DNA of 64,000 bases from assembly GCA_963643165.1 (NCBI GenBank), contig CAVIJD010000006.1:1-64000 (forward strand), written 5' to 3'. Shown here piece by piece: positions 25,148 to 33,775 of this stretch. The position numbers and the translations under genes were made by a program. The stretch is from F23-D06 sp963643165 (GTDB lineage: Bacteria; Bacteroidota; Bacteroidia; Bacteroidales; WCHB1-69). Position 1 is the stretch's first letter, and every line of letters begins with the position of its first letter. The notes beneath the pieces are model-generated. The model did no database searches. It was not told the DNA's origin and was given only the letters and a program-made list of their open reading frames with translations.

Positions 25148-26185
25148 ATGAAACCTCTTTTGATTGCCGGACCTTGTGCTGCGGAGAGTGAAAGACAAAT
25201 TCAGGACACAGCGGCGCAATTGAGTATGGAGACCCGAAAGCGGAAGCTTCGTCTCGACTATTTCCGCGCTGGGGTCTGGAAACCGCGCAGCAGTCCGGAC
25301 AGTTTTGCCGGCGCAGGTGAGCAGGCCTTGCCATGGCTGGCGGAAGTGCGGCGGCAATTCGGCTTTGAGGTCTGCGTGGAAGTGCTCTCGGCCAAAGACA
25401 TTGAGCAGTGTCTCAAATACGGCATCACGGCGTTTTGGACTGGGGCGCGCACGGGGGTCAATCCCGAAGATGTGCAGACCCTCGCGGATGCCGTGCGCGG
25501 CGTGCCATGCACAGTTATGGTCAAAAATCCGCTGATCCCGGACCTTAAACTCTGGCGCGGCAACATCGAGCGTTTTCAACGTGCCGGTGTCCAAAGCGTA
25601 ATGGCCATTCACCGCGGCTTCGCCCTACGTAGCGAGAATGTCTATCGCAATGCCCCCTGCTGGGAATTACCCGTCGAACTGAAAGTGGCCATGCCTGAAC
25701 TTCCGGTGCTTTGCGACCCCTCGCACCTGTGCGGCAACGTGAAATGGATACCGCAAGTTGCCCAACTGGCCATGCACTACGGCTTTGACGGTCTGATGGC
25801 CGAATGTCACTGCACCCCTGACACGGCTCTGAGCGATGCCGCACAGCAACTGACCCCCGAAGCGTGGGGCGAGATGGTGAGCCGGCTGGACTTCAAGACC
25901 GGGAACTCCGACTGTATGCTAATCAAACAGCGCGCCCTGCTCGAAAACATAGACACCCAACTGAGCGAACTGCTCGCAAGGCGCATGACCGCCGTGGAGG
26001 AGATTGCCCGTATCAAAAAAGAAAATGATATGGCCATCGTACAACCTCAACAATGGAACCAAGTAAAAAAACGTTATCTGAAACCTGACATGGACGAAGA
26101 TTACCGTCAATTCATAGAACAATTTCTGCTGCTGCTCCATCAAGCATCCATCAACCGACAAAACAACATCACTAATGAACAATAA
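25148..26185 (+). CDS. Bifunctional 3-deoxy-7-phosphoheptulonate synthase / chorismate mutase
   Basis: The 345-residue protein joins a KDOPS-type DAHP synthase (1-250; IAGPCAAES at 6-14, then AGVWKPRSSPDSFAG, HRGFA, and CDPSHLCG) to a C-terminal AroQ chorismate mutase (about 255-330; IDTQLSELLARRMTAVEEIARIKKEND). It catalyses the entry step of the shikimate pathway and the chorismate-to-prephenate branch step. Fusion of these activities is known in Bacteroidetes and permits feedback control through the mutase. The ATG follows the TAG of the large upstream gene with no gap, which makes translational coupling likely. Other aromatic genes are not adjacent. The stop overlaps the start of the S41 protease gene by 11 bases. 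Confidence 0.93.
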   Translation: MKPLLIAGPCAAESERQIQDTAAQLSMETRKRKLRLDYFRAGVWKPRSSPDSFAGAGEQALPWLAEVRRQFGFEVCVEVLSAKDIEQCLKYGITAFWTGARTGVNPEDVQTLADAVRGVPCTVMVKNPLIPDLKLWRGNIERFQRAGVQSVMAIHRGFALRSENVYRNAPCWELPVELKVAMPELPVLCDPSHLCGNVKWIPQVAQLAMHYGFDGLMAECHCTPDTALSDAAQQLTPEAWGEMVSRLDFKTGNSDCMLIKQRALLENIDTQLSELLARRMTAVEEIARIKKENDMAIVQPQQWNQVKKRYLKPDMDEDYRQFIEQFLLLLHQASINRQNNITNEQ

Positions 26186-27767
26186 AAAATACAACGGCTG
26201 GCTTTTTTTCCTGTATCTGCTGATCGCTTTCCTGTTCGGCGTTTCTGTGGCCATCAACTTTCTCCCCTCCCGCAAAAGTTCCATATCGAATGCCCAAATG
26301 GGGAAACTCAACGAGGTGATGAACTACATCAGCCAATACTATGTTGACCCTGTAAACATTGACTCCGTATATGACCAGGCCATCAGTGCGGTGCTGCAAG
26401 GGCTGGACCCGCACTCTGCCTACGCAACGCCTGAGGAAAACAAGACGATGATGGAATCCCTGAACGGCGCATTCGAGGGGGTTGGCATACAGTTCAGGAT
26501 CATGAACGACACCGTGATGGTCATTGCTACCGTATCGGGAGGACCTGCCGAGAAGAGCGGCGTGCGTGCCGGAGACCGCATCGTGTCGGTAAACGGCAAG
26601 TCGATTGTGGGCGCATCTAATGACCAGGTATTCAAACTGCTGCGTGGCAAAAAAGGCACAACCGTGAAAGTGGGCGTGAAACGCAGCGGCGTGAAAGACC
26701 TCTGCACCTACAACATCACGCGCAACATCATCCCTACTTATACCCTTGATGTGGCCTATATGATTGATACTCAGACCGGCTACATCAAAATCAACGAGTT
26801 TGGCAGCACCACACAAGAGGAATTTGCCAACGCACTCGTCAAGTTAAAAGGCAAAGGCATGACCAAGTTAGTGTTAGACCTGCGCGGCAACGCAGGCGGG
26901 TTTTTGGATGCCGCCATCGGTGTGTGCGACGAAATGCTGCAAAAAAAACAGAAAATAGTGTCCGTGGAAGGACAGAAAATTCGCCCCGAGGTCTTTTACG
27001 CCACCAACAAAGGCCATTTCCAAGAGGGCGATGTTGTGGTGCTGATTGATGACTTCAGCGCCTCCGCCTCCGAGATTGTGGCCGGCGCCATACAAGACAA
27101 CGACCGCGGCTTTATCGTTGGTCGCCGGTCGTTCGGCAAAGGACTGGTGCAACGGCAGTTCGACTTGTCCGACAAGTCCACCATCCGGCTGACCACCGCA
27201 CGCTACCACACGCCCAGCGGACGCTGCATACAACGCAACTACAAAAACGGCACCGAAGCCTACTATGATGAAATCTACGAACGCCTCGCCAACGGTGAGA
27301 TGGAAAACATAGACAGCATAAAACAAGACAAGTCGCTGATTTACAAAACTTCCGGAGGACGAACCGTCTATGGCGGCGGTGGCATTATGCCCGACTATTT
27401 TGTGCCTATACACAAAGGCCACGACCTGGACGGTTATTACCAGATCGCCAATTCAGCCGCACTCGTCCAATTTGCTTTCAACTATACCAACGAGCACAAA
27501 GACGTTCTGAAGAAAAACTTCCCGTCAACGGACGCTTTTCTCAAAAATATGGCCATTCCCGACCAAGAATTGAAAGCATTGACAGCCTATTATGCTAAGA
27601 TTACGCACAAAAGTGTACCCGCATTAACGGCCAACTCCAAGAAAGAGCTGAAAGTTTGGCTCAAGGCACTCATCGGACGCAACCTCTACGGCGACGAGGC
27701 TTTCTACCCGGTCATCAACGAAACCGACGAAACCATCGCCAAAGCCCTTGAAGTGCTGAAGAGATAA
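26175..27767 (+). CDS. C-terminal processing peptidase, S41 family (CtpA/Prc-like)
   Basis: The 530-residue protease carries an N-terminal signal anchor (about 8-28), a PDZ domain (about 95-175; GVGIQF, then GGPAEKSGVRAGDRI), and the S41 catalytic core with LRGNAGG near 237 and the nucleophile Ser in FSASASEIVAG (294-304). The Lys partner is K322 in RSFGKG. A roughly 170-residue C-terminal extension follows. Such proteases act in the periplasm on the C-termini of membrane or secreted proteins. The first 11 bases overlap the upstream gene. No partner such as NlpI is seen. Confidence 0.94.
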   Translation: MNNKKYNGWLFFLYLLIAFLFGVSVAINFLPSRKSSISNAQMGKLNEVMNYISQYYVDPVNIDSVYDQAISAVLQGLDPHSAYATPEENKTMMESLNGAFEGVGIQFRIMNDTVMVIATVSGGPAEKSGVRAGDRIVSVNGKSIVGASNDQVFKLLRGKKGTTVKVGVKRSGVKDLCTYNITRNIIPTYTLDVAYMIDTQTGYIKINEFGSTTQEEFANALVKLKGKGMTKLVLDLRGNAGGFLDAAIGVCDEMLQKKQKIVSVEGQKIRPEVFYATNKGHFQEGDVVVLIDDFSASASEIVAGAIQDNDRGFIVGRRSFGKGLVQRQFDLSDKSTIRLTTARYHTPSGRCIQRNYKNGTEAYYDEIYERLANGEMENIDSIKQDKSLIYKTSGGRTVYGGGGIMPDYFVPIHKGHDLDGYYQIANSAALVQFAFNYTNEHKDVLKKNFPSTDAFLKNMAIPDQELKALTAYYAKITHKSVPALTANSKKELKVWLKALIGRNLYGDEAFYPVINETDETIAKALEVLKR

Positions 27768-27827
27768 ATGGCTAACCTTATTGATGCCCCAGCGCACAGG
27801 TTTGTGTGGCGGGCTCTTCCCGTTCGG

Positions 27828-28475
27828 CTACACCAGCGTCAGCAGTTCCGACGGATGGGCTATGATGTAGTCGGCGTTGGCCGCTTGCAGTTCCTCACGG
27901 GTGCGGTATCCCCACAAAGCACCGGCAGCCTTGAGGCCAGCGGCATGGGCAGTCTGCATATCCACCGAGGTGTCGCCCACATAGAGCGTATCGTCGCTTG
28001 AAAAGCCGGTATCTTGCAGGATGTCGAACACAATCTGCGGATTGGGCTTCGTGGGAATCCCCTTGCGTTGTCCGAAGATGGCCGCAAAATGGATGTCCGG
28101 GAAATAGTCCGCCATCAGCGGTGCTACCGCTTGGTGTATCTTGTTGGTAGCCACTGCCATCTTGATGCCGGCAGCCTGTAGTTTGCGCAGCGTGTCGTGC
28201 ATGCCGTCATACACCAACGTCTTGTCGTACATGTGTGTCGTATAGCGAGTAACAAATGCTTGGCGGCACGCTTCAAACACAACGCCTTGGCGGTGTTCTT
28301 CGGGCAGAATGCGCTGGATGAGCACTGCGATGCCGTCACCGACAAAATAGCGGTAGGCGTCTAAGGGATGTTCCGGGAATCCATGCTGACGAAGCACATA
28401 GTTGGCGGCATCGGCAAGGTCTTCGAGCGTGTTGAGGAGCGTCCCGTCCAGGTCAAAGATTACAAGTCGTGCCAT
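27828..28475 (-). CDS. HAD-family phosphatase, phosphoglycolate phosphatase-like
   Basis: The 215-residue haloacid-dehalogenase protein has motif I FDLDGTLLNT (nucleophile Asp at 8), motif II with VATNK near 110, the Lys motif PTKPNPQ and motif IV YVGDTSVDM near 167, with a cap domain between I and II. It resembles phosphoglycolate phosphatase (Gph) and may remove phosphoglycolate or similar metabolites, but HAD specificity cannot be read from motifs alone. It shares one base (TAATG) with the stop of the rfbC gene, so the two are coupled. Confidence 0.88.
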   Translation of the reverse strand: MARLVIFDLDGTLLNTLEDLADAANYVLRQHGFPEHPLDAYRYFVGDGIAVLIQRILPEEHRQGVVFEACRQAFVTRYTTHMYDKTLVYDGMHDTLRKLQAAGIKMAVATNKIHQAVAPLMADYFPDIHFAAIFGQRKGIPTKPNPQIVFDILQDTGFSSDDTLYVGDTSVDMQTAHAAGLKAAGALWGYRTREELQAANADYIIAHPSELLTLV

Positions 28476-29038
28476 TATTTGCGGTATTGGTCATAGTCGA
28501 ATGGAGAGTCAAAATCCTTGAGAAATGGGCCTGCCATGTCCTTTTCGGAGATGATGGGCGACTGCACCTGCCAGTCGAGGCCAAGGGCGGGGTCGTCAAA
28601 GCGAACATTGCCTTCGGAAGCCTTGTTGTAGAAAGCGGAGCACTTGTAGAAGAAGAGCGTACTGTCGTCAAGGGCGGCAAAGCCGTGAGCGAAGCCGGCG
28701 GGGATATAGAACTGCAAGAAGTTGTCGGCGGTAAGCAGCACTGAGAACCATTGTCCGTAGGTAGGGCTTCCCTTGCGGATGTCGAGGGCCACATCGAGGG
28801 CGGCGCCGTGCAACACACGCACCAACTTGGCCTGCGCAAAGGGCGGCTTTTGGAAATGAAGACCGCGCACTACGCCTTTCTGCGAACACGACTGGTTGTC
28901 TTGTACCCAATGCTCGACAATGCCTGCCTCGCTGAACCTTTTTTCGTTATAACTCTCCATAAAATAGCCGCGTGCGTCCTGAAAAACGTCCGGTTTCAGC
29001 ACCTTGAGGCCATTGATTGGTGTATCTTGTATTTGCAT
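28475..29038 (-). CDS. rfbC: dTDP-4-dehydrorhamnose 3,5-epimerase
   Basis: RfbC (RmlC) epimerises dTDP-4-keto-6-deoxyglucose in the L-rhamnose pathway. The 187-residue cupin protein has FQDARGYFMESYN near 20, the catalytic His in VRGLHFQKPP (about 58-67), the DIRKGSPTYGQW region, IPAGFAHGFAAL near 115, and a Tyr-bearing C-terminal part. All are typical. The other rhamnose genes (rfbA, B, D) are not adjacent, so they should lie elsewhere in the genome. It is the first gene of a two-gene unit with the HAD phosphatase. Confidence 0.95.
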   Translation of the reverse strand: MQIQDTPINGLKVLKPDVFQDARGYFMESYNEKRFSEAGIVEHWVQDNQSCSQKGVVRGLHFQKPPFAQAKLVRVLHGAALDVALDIRKGSPTYGQWFSVLLTADNFLQFYIPAGFAHGFAALDDSTLFFYKCSAFYNKASEGNVRFDDPALGLDWQVQSPIISEKDMAGPFLKDFDSPFDYDQYRK

Positions 29039-29076
29039 CTTAACTTTAACTATTTATCCTAAAAAAAACGGCCCTA

Positions 29077-30867
29077 TCAATCTTCCGAGTCTGCCGCCAC
29101 AAAACGCTGGTAGCGGGCCAAGAACCGCGCCTTTGACAAGAAGCCGATATAAGACTTGTCGCGTCGTATCACAGGCATATTGAAATTGCCCGTGCGGTTA
29201 AACTTTTCGAGCACCACTATGGCGGGGTCATCGTCATAGATAAACTCCTCGGGTTGGATCATCAGGTCTTCAACATGCAACTTATCATAGAGATTCTGGT
29301 TAAAGATAGTCTCTCTATGGTCATCCATCACCAGCAGTCCGGCAAAAATATTCTGATCTTTCACGACAACAAAGAGATTGCGTTTACTGTGGGCAATTGT
29401 TTGAACGTAGGTGCGGAGCGTGCTATGGGCGGGTATCGTCTGGATGTCGCGGTCGATCGTCTTGCGCCAGTCGAGTTTTTTGAGTGCGAAGCGGTTCTTG
29501 TCGTGAGTTTTAAGGTTGCCTTTGTCGGCGAGCGGCTTAGTATAGACCGAGTACTTCTCAAACGGGCGCACGCAGATGAACGAGCAGGCGGCTGTAATCA
29601 TCAGGGGCAGCAGCAGCGTATAGCCGCCGGAGATTTCGGCGATCAGGAACATCGCGGTCATCGGGGCCAGCATCACGCCAGTCATCACGCCAGCCATGCC
29701 TGCCAAGATAAAGTTGACGTAAGGCAAGCTCACGCCGAACAGAAGATGCGACACCGCGGCCACAAAAAAGCCCGTAAAGGCACCCACGAAGAGCGTTGGG
29801 GCGAACACGCCGCCGATGCCGCCGGCGGAGGTCGTGAGCGATGTGGCGAACACCTTGAGCAGGATAATGCCTGCAATGCCCAGGAGGAAGAACACCTGAC
29901 GCCCGCATAGTTTTCCTAACAGCGAGTTGCCGAAAAGACTGGCATAGTCGCCGTTGAGTAACAGGTTGATATTCTCGTACCCCTCGCCGAAAAACACGGG
30001 AAAGAAATAGATGAGCACGCAAAGCAGCAGACCGCCCGTCAAGGCCTTAAGGTATGGGCGTTTGATGCGCTGCATTTGCCGGTCCACCCAGCGTGAGGCG
30101 CGCAGGAAATATACCGACAGCAGGCCGGTGAGCACGCCTAATGCCACATAGAAAGGAATATTTGAAATGGCGAAAGCCTGAATGCCGTCAATGTTGAACA
30201 TCACGTTGCGCCCTAAAAAGAGCATCGACATCACGGTGCCTACCGCGGCGGAAACCAGCAGCGGCAGCAACGACGCGCCGGTAAGGTCGAGCATCAGCAC
30301 CTCAAAAGTGAAGACGATAGCCGCAAGCGGCGCCTTGAAGATGGCCGCCATAGCCGCCGTAGAACCGCAAGCCAGCAGCAACGTTGTCTGCTTAGGGTTG
30401 AGACGGAACAGACGGCCCACGTTAGAGCCGATGGCGGAACCGGTCAGCACCATAGGCGCCTCCAGTCCTACCGACCCGCCGAATCCGACCGTGAGCGTAG
30501 AAGCCACCATCGAAGAATAGATGTTGTGGAAGCGCAGTTTGCCGTCGCTTTTGCAGATTGACTTCAGCACAATGCTGACCCCGTGGCTGATGTTGTCCTT
30601 GACTACCCGTCTGACAAAGATGAGGGTAAGGATGATGCCGACAGGCGGGAAGATGAGGTTCAGGAAATTGACCGACTGGTCGGCAAAGGTGTTGTTCACC
30701 GTGCGGGTGGTGAGGTAAAGCAAGTTCTTGATAATGATGGCGGCCGTGGCTCCCAACAAGCCAATGATGGCGCTCAGCACAATCAGCATAGCACGCGGCC
30801 CGAGACGCCGCTTGAGCACATACCTGAAGCGCACCAAACCATATATGAGACTGCTCCTTTTCATCAT
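29077..30867 (-). CDS. ClC-type chloride channel/antiporter with two CBS domains
   Basis: The 596-residue membrane protein has the ClC transmembrane core (about 25-440). It contains GFGGSVGLEAP near 131, where the gating Glu is kept but the usual GREGP reads GLEAP, and SAGGIGGVFAPTLFVG near 350. The C-terminus (about 460-590) contains two CBS domains (for example TIPAHSTLRTYVQTI and DPAIVVLEKFNRTGNFNMPVI), which commonly bind adenine nucleotides and regulate transport. It likely moves Cl- (or another halide) with or without H+. A -7 box CAAATATA (30882-30889) lies directly upstream. It is transcribed alone. Confidence 0.93.
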   Translation of the reverse strand: MMKRSSLIYGLVRFRYVLKRRLGPRAMLIVLSAIIGLLGATAAIIIKNLLYLTTRTVNNTFADQSVNFLNLIFPPVGIILTLIFVRRVVKDNISHGVSIVLKSICKSDGKLRFHNIYSSMVASTLTVGFGGSVGLEAPMVLTGSAIGSNVGRLFRLNPKQTTLLLACGSTAAMAAIFKAPLAAIVFTFEVLMLDLTGASLLPLLVSAAVGTVMSMLFLGRNVMFNIDGIQAFAISNIPFYVALGVLTGLLSVYFLRASRWVDRQMQRIKRPYLKALTGGLLLCVLIYFFPVFFGEGYENINLLLNGDYASLFGNSLLGKLCGRQVFFLLGIAGIILLKVFATSLTTSAGGIGGVFAPTLFVGAFTGFFVAAVSHLLFGVSLPYVNFILAGMAGVMTGVMLAPMTAMFLIAEISGGYTLLLPLMITAACSFICVRPFEKYSVYTKPLADKGNLKTHDKNRFALKKLDWRKTIDRDIQTIPAHSTLRTYVQTIAHSKRNLFVVVKDQNIFAGLLVMDDHRETIFNQNLYDKLHVEDLMIQPEEFIYDDDPAIVVLEKFNRTGNFNMPVIRRDKSYIGFLSKARFLARYQRFVAADSED

Positions 30868-30881
30868 TTTTCTTCGGGCGG

Positions 30882-30889
30882 CAAATATA
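30882..30889 (-). promoter_or_regulatory. -7 box for the ClC gene
   Basis: CAAATATA is TATATTTG on the minus strand, a match to TAnnTTTG, about 15 bases before the ClC start codon. It sits beside the terminator hairpin at 30891-30917. Confidence 0.45.
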
Positions 30890-30890
30890 T

Positions 30891-30917
30891 AAAAAAGCCT
30901 TGCACAATTGGCAAGGC
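30891..30917 (-). terminator. Second downstream terminator-like hairpin of the feoAB unit
   Basis: GCCTTGC and GCAAGGC (7 bp, 7-base loop) are followed on the minus strand by a TTTTTT run. It lies beyond the intergenic repeat, about 110 bases past the first feoAB terminator. Confidence 0.65.
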
Positions 30918-30930
30918 GAAGGTTATCTTA

Positions 30931-30983
30931 CACGGCTGCCGCTCGAATGTAGAATGTAGATGCGTTACGCATCACACATTCCT
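30931..30983 (+). repeat. Dispersed intergenic repeat, copy B (short)
   Basis: It shares the start ACACGGC..CCGC.CGAAT, the 7-bp TAGAATG units and the palindromic core GCGTTACGC with the copies at 1-92 and 37109-37205, but lacks the 7-bp unit repetition seen in those and diverges after the core. It lies between the feoAB and ClC genes. Confidence 0.7.
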
Positions 30984-31024
30984 CATTCCTAATTTCTCAT
31001 TCTTCAATCCCGCGACACCCCAAA

Positions 31025-31053
31025 AAGAAAGAGGACTTTATGGCGGAGTCCTC
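31025..31053 (-). terminator. Terminator of feoAB
   Basis: GAGGACT and AGTCCTC (7 bp, 9-base loop) are followed on the minus strand by TTTCTTTTT. It lies 55 bases past the feoAB stop. Confidence 0.75.
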
Positions 31054-31107
31054 AATCTTTCAACAAATACATAAAAATATAATAAAACAACAACCTTTAA
31101 ATCAATA

Positions 31108-33582
31108 TCATAGCAAAAGGCTTCCTATTTGGTATATCAAGAATGCCGCAATCCAGGCGACACCTGTATTGTATAGCATGGAGAAAGTGGCCCACTTGAG
31201 ACCGGCCTCCCGGAACACGGCCGACAAGGCGGCCACGCACGGGAAATAGAGCAGTATGAATATCAAATAGCCGTAAGCCACCAATGGCGTGAACACGGGC
31301 TGGCCTTTCAACTCGCCGGAGGTCCACACTTGTGCCTTCAAACTCTCTTTCAACGCTGACGAGTTCTCGTCGGCTTCGCTATCGGCGTGGTACAGAACGC
31401 CCATCGAGGAGACAACCACCTCTTTGGCAGCAATGCCTGTGAGCAACGACACGCCCATCTTCCAGTCAAAGCCTAACGGCCGGAACACCGGTGCAATGAA
31501 CTGGCCAATCCGGCCAATGTAGGAGTTCTCTGTCTGCACCATAGCCCGGTCGAGCGTCAATTGCTCAATAGCAGCACTTTGCGCTTCAGCACTCAGTGTG
31601 CTGTCGGCGGCAACTTGCTCAATCTGTGCCGTATAACGGTCCAATTCAGCACTGTGCTGCGGAAAATACTCCAATGCCCAAATGATGACCGTAGCACCCA
31701 AAATTACCGTTCCCATCTTCTTGACATACTGCACACTCTTGTCCCACATGTGTACCACGGCATTCCGTAAGGTAGGTATGCGGTACGGCGGCAACTCCAT
31801 CACAAATTGGTCGGACTCGTTCTTGAAAGCCACACGCTTCATCAACAATGCCGTCAAAATCGACATCAAAACACCCAAAAGATAGATGCTGACCAATATG
31901 AGCCCCTGATGCTTGTCGAAAAATGCCGAGATGAGCAACAAATAGACCGGCAGTCGGGCCGAGCACGACATGAACGGCACGGTGATGATGGTCAGGATGC
32001 GGTCTTTGCGGTTCTCAAGCGTGCGCGTGGCCATGATAGCGGGCACACTGCACCCAAAACCGATGATGTAAGGGATGAACGACTTGCCATGGAGGCCGAT
32101 GCGGTGCATCAGTTTGTCCATAATGAACGCCGAGCGCGCCATATATCCCGTGTCTTCCAATATGGATATGAAAAAGAAGAGTATCAAGATGTTAGGCAAG
32201 AATGAGCAGACGCTCCCCACGCCCGCAATGATGCCATCGACCAGCAAGCTTTCAAGAATGCCCTCGGGCAATGCCGATGATGTTATCTTGCCCAGCCAGC
32301 CGAAGAACATCTCCAGCCATGCCTGCGGATATGCTCCTATGGTGAACGTCATCTGGAACATAAACCACAGGAAGAAAATCAGAATGGGGAAACCTAACCA
32401 TTTGTTGGTTAATATGTTGTCGATAGAATAAGCCAGTGTTTCAGAGCGGCTCTTAGTTGACTCGAATGTCTCCTTGAGTGCGCCGCGGATGAATCCGTAC
32501 TTGGCATTGGCTATGGCCGTGGCAGAGTCCTCGCGGTACGATTTCTCGATAGACGTCCTGAACTCTTCGGCGGTTTTGAGTATCTCGGCGCCGCCTTTCA
32601 TCTTCCCCACCTCGTCAATCGTAACCTTATCGTTCTCAAGTAGTTTGATGGCCATATAGCGCGACGGGTAGTCGGGCTCCACCTCCATCTTCACCTTTAA
32701 GGCGGCTATGCCCTTCTCGATGTCGGGGCCGTAATTGATATGGATATGCTTTGAAATGCCCTCGCGGTTTTCGTAAATGTCAATGATGTGGTTGAATATT
32801 TCTTCAATGCCCGTGCCTTTGGTGGAAACTGTAGGGATAATCGGGAAGCCGAACATGCGTGAGAGTGCCGGCACGTCAAGTTTGTCGCCGTTTTTCTCCA
32901 ATTCATCGTACATGTTGAGTGCCATAATCATAGGCACATTCATGTCGATAAGTTGTGTGGTAAGGAAAAGGTTTCTGGCCAAATTAGAGGCATCTACCAC
33001 GTTGAGCAGCACGTCGGGATGGCTGTCGGCAATATAGCGGCGCACATAGAGTTCTTCGGGGGTGTATTCTGTGATTGAATAAGTGCCCGGGAGGTCCACA
33101 AAGTTGAGCACATAGCCATTGTGTTTGGCGACGCCGAGTTTGGAATCGACCGTCACGCCGCTGTAGTTGCCCACCTTTTCGCGAAGCCCCGTTGCTCTGT
33201 TGAAAAACGAAGTCTTGCCGCAATTAGGGTTGCCTACCAGCGCGATGGTGATCTGCTTGCCTGTAGGCCCCATGGCCTTGACCACCTCTTCGGTGATGGT
33301 GCCGTTGAAACTATACATGTCGGCCATCTCTTCGCTCATTCGCACCACCTCGATATGCTGCGCCTCAATGCGGCGCAACGACACGTGGCCACCCATAATC
33401 TCGTACTCTATAGGATCTTGCAACGGTGCATTCTTTACTACCCTAACCTTCTCGCCACGCACAAAACCCATCTCCATCAGTCTATGCCTGAAGCCGCCAT
33501 GACCTGCAAGGCGCACAATCACGCAATTAGACCCCGTTGGGACATCAGCCAATGTAAACCGTTGATTTTCAGATTCCAACAT
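31108..33582 (-). CDS. feoB: Ferrous iron transporter FeoA-FeoB fusion
   Basis: FeoB imports Fe2+ across the inner membrane. The 824-residue protein starts with a FeoA-type SH3-like domain (about 10-80: GFRHRLMEMGFVRGEKVRVV). A G domain (P-loop GNPNCGKTS at 117-125, VDLPGTYS, NMYD) and a guanine-dissociation-inhibitor-like helical part follow, and then the membrane domain with two Gate motifs (VCSFLPNILILFF, SCSARLPVYLL). FeoA-FeoB fusion is common in Bacteroidetes. I start at the ATG at 33580-33582 (with a GAGGGA site 7 bases before it) rather than at an upstream TTG. No FeoC is seen. Confidence 0.95.
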   Translation of the reverse strand: MLESENQRFTLADVPTGSNCVIVRLAGHGGFRHRLMEMGFVRGEKVRVVKNAPLQDPIEYEIMGGHVSLRRIEAQHIEVVRMSEEMADMYSFNGTITEEVVKAMGPTGKQITIALVGNPNCGKTSFFNRATGLREKVGNYSGVTVDSKLGVAKHNGYVLNFVDLPGTYSITEYTPEELYVRRYIADSHPDVLLNVVDASNLARNLFLTTQLIDMNVPMIMALNMYDELEKNGDKLDVPALSRMFGFPIIPTVSTKGTGIEEIFNHIIDIYENREGISKHIHINYGPDIEKGIAALKVKMEVEPDYPSRYMAIKLLENDKVTIDEVGKMKGGAEILKTAEEFRTSIEKSYREDSATAIANAKYGFIRGALKETFESTKSRSETLAYSIDNILTNKWLGFPILIFFLWFMFQMTFTIGAYPQAWLEMFFGWLGKITSSALPEGILESLLVDGIIAGVGSVCSFLPNILILFFFISILEDTGYMARSAFIMDKLMHRIGLHGKSFIPYIIGFGCSVPAIMATRTLENRKDRILTIITVPFMSCSARLPVYLLLISAFFDKHQGLILVSIYLLGVLMSILTALLMKRVAFKNESDQFVMELPPYRIPTLRNAVVHMWDKSVQYVKKMGTVILGATVIIWALEYFPQHSAELDRYTAQIEQVAADSTLSAEAQSAAIEQLTLDRAMVQTENSYIGRIGQFIAPVFRPLGFDWKMGVSLLTGIAAKEVVVSSMGVLYHADSEADENSSALKESLKAQVWTSGELKGQPVFTPLVAYGYLIFILLYFPCVAALSAVFREAGLKWATFSMLYNTGVAWIAAFLIYQIGSLLL

Positions 33583-33611
33583 TATTTCCCTCTTTTTATT
33601 CAATCACGTTG

Positions 33612-33643
33612 CAAAAATAAAACCGTAAAATGGGCTGCACAAT
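33612..33643 (-). promoter_or_regulatory. Promoter of feoAB
   Basis: CAAAAATA (33612-33619) is TATTTTTG on the minus strand and matches TAnnTTTG. CAAT (33640-33643) gives ATTG on that strand, a near match to the -33 TTTG, with 20 bases between. No Fur box is obvious nearby. Confidence 0.5.
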
Positions 33644-33693
33644 CCCCAAAAGTGGGTATTTTTCAAACTTTTATCATATAAAATGTAAATCAT

Positions 33694-33701
33694 TATCTTT
33701 G
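33694..33701 (+). promoter_or_regulatory. -7 box for the M16 protease gene
   Basis: TATCTTTG matches TAnnTTTG and stands 75 bases before the ATG at 33776. Confidence 0.45.
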
Positions 33702-33775
33702 CCGTCGCTATTAGACGGCAGCACATTTCTGCTTCATTTTACATTCCGCATTAACGTATTTTTCTGACATTCAAT

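Noticed and set aside
33583..33603. Upstream TTG start of feoAB
   Set aside because: A GAGGGA site fits the ATG at 33582, and the seven extra residues do not belong to the FeoA domain.
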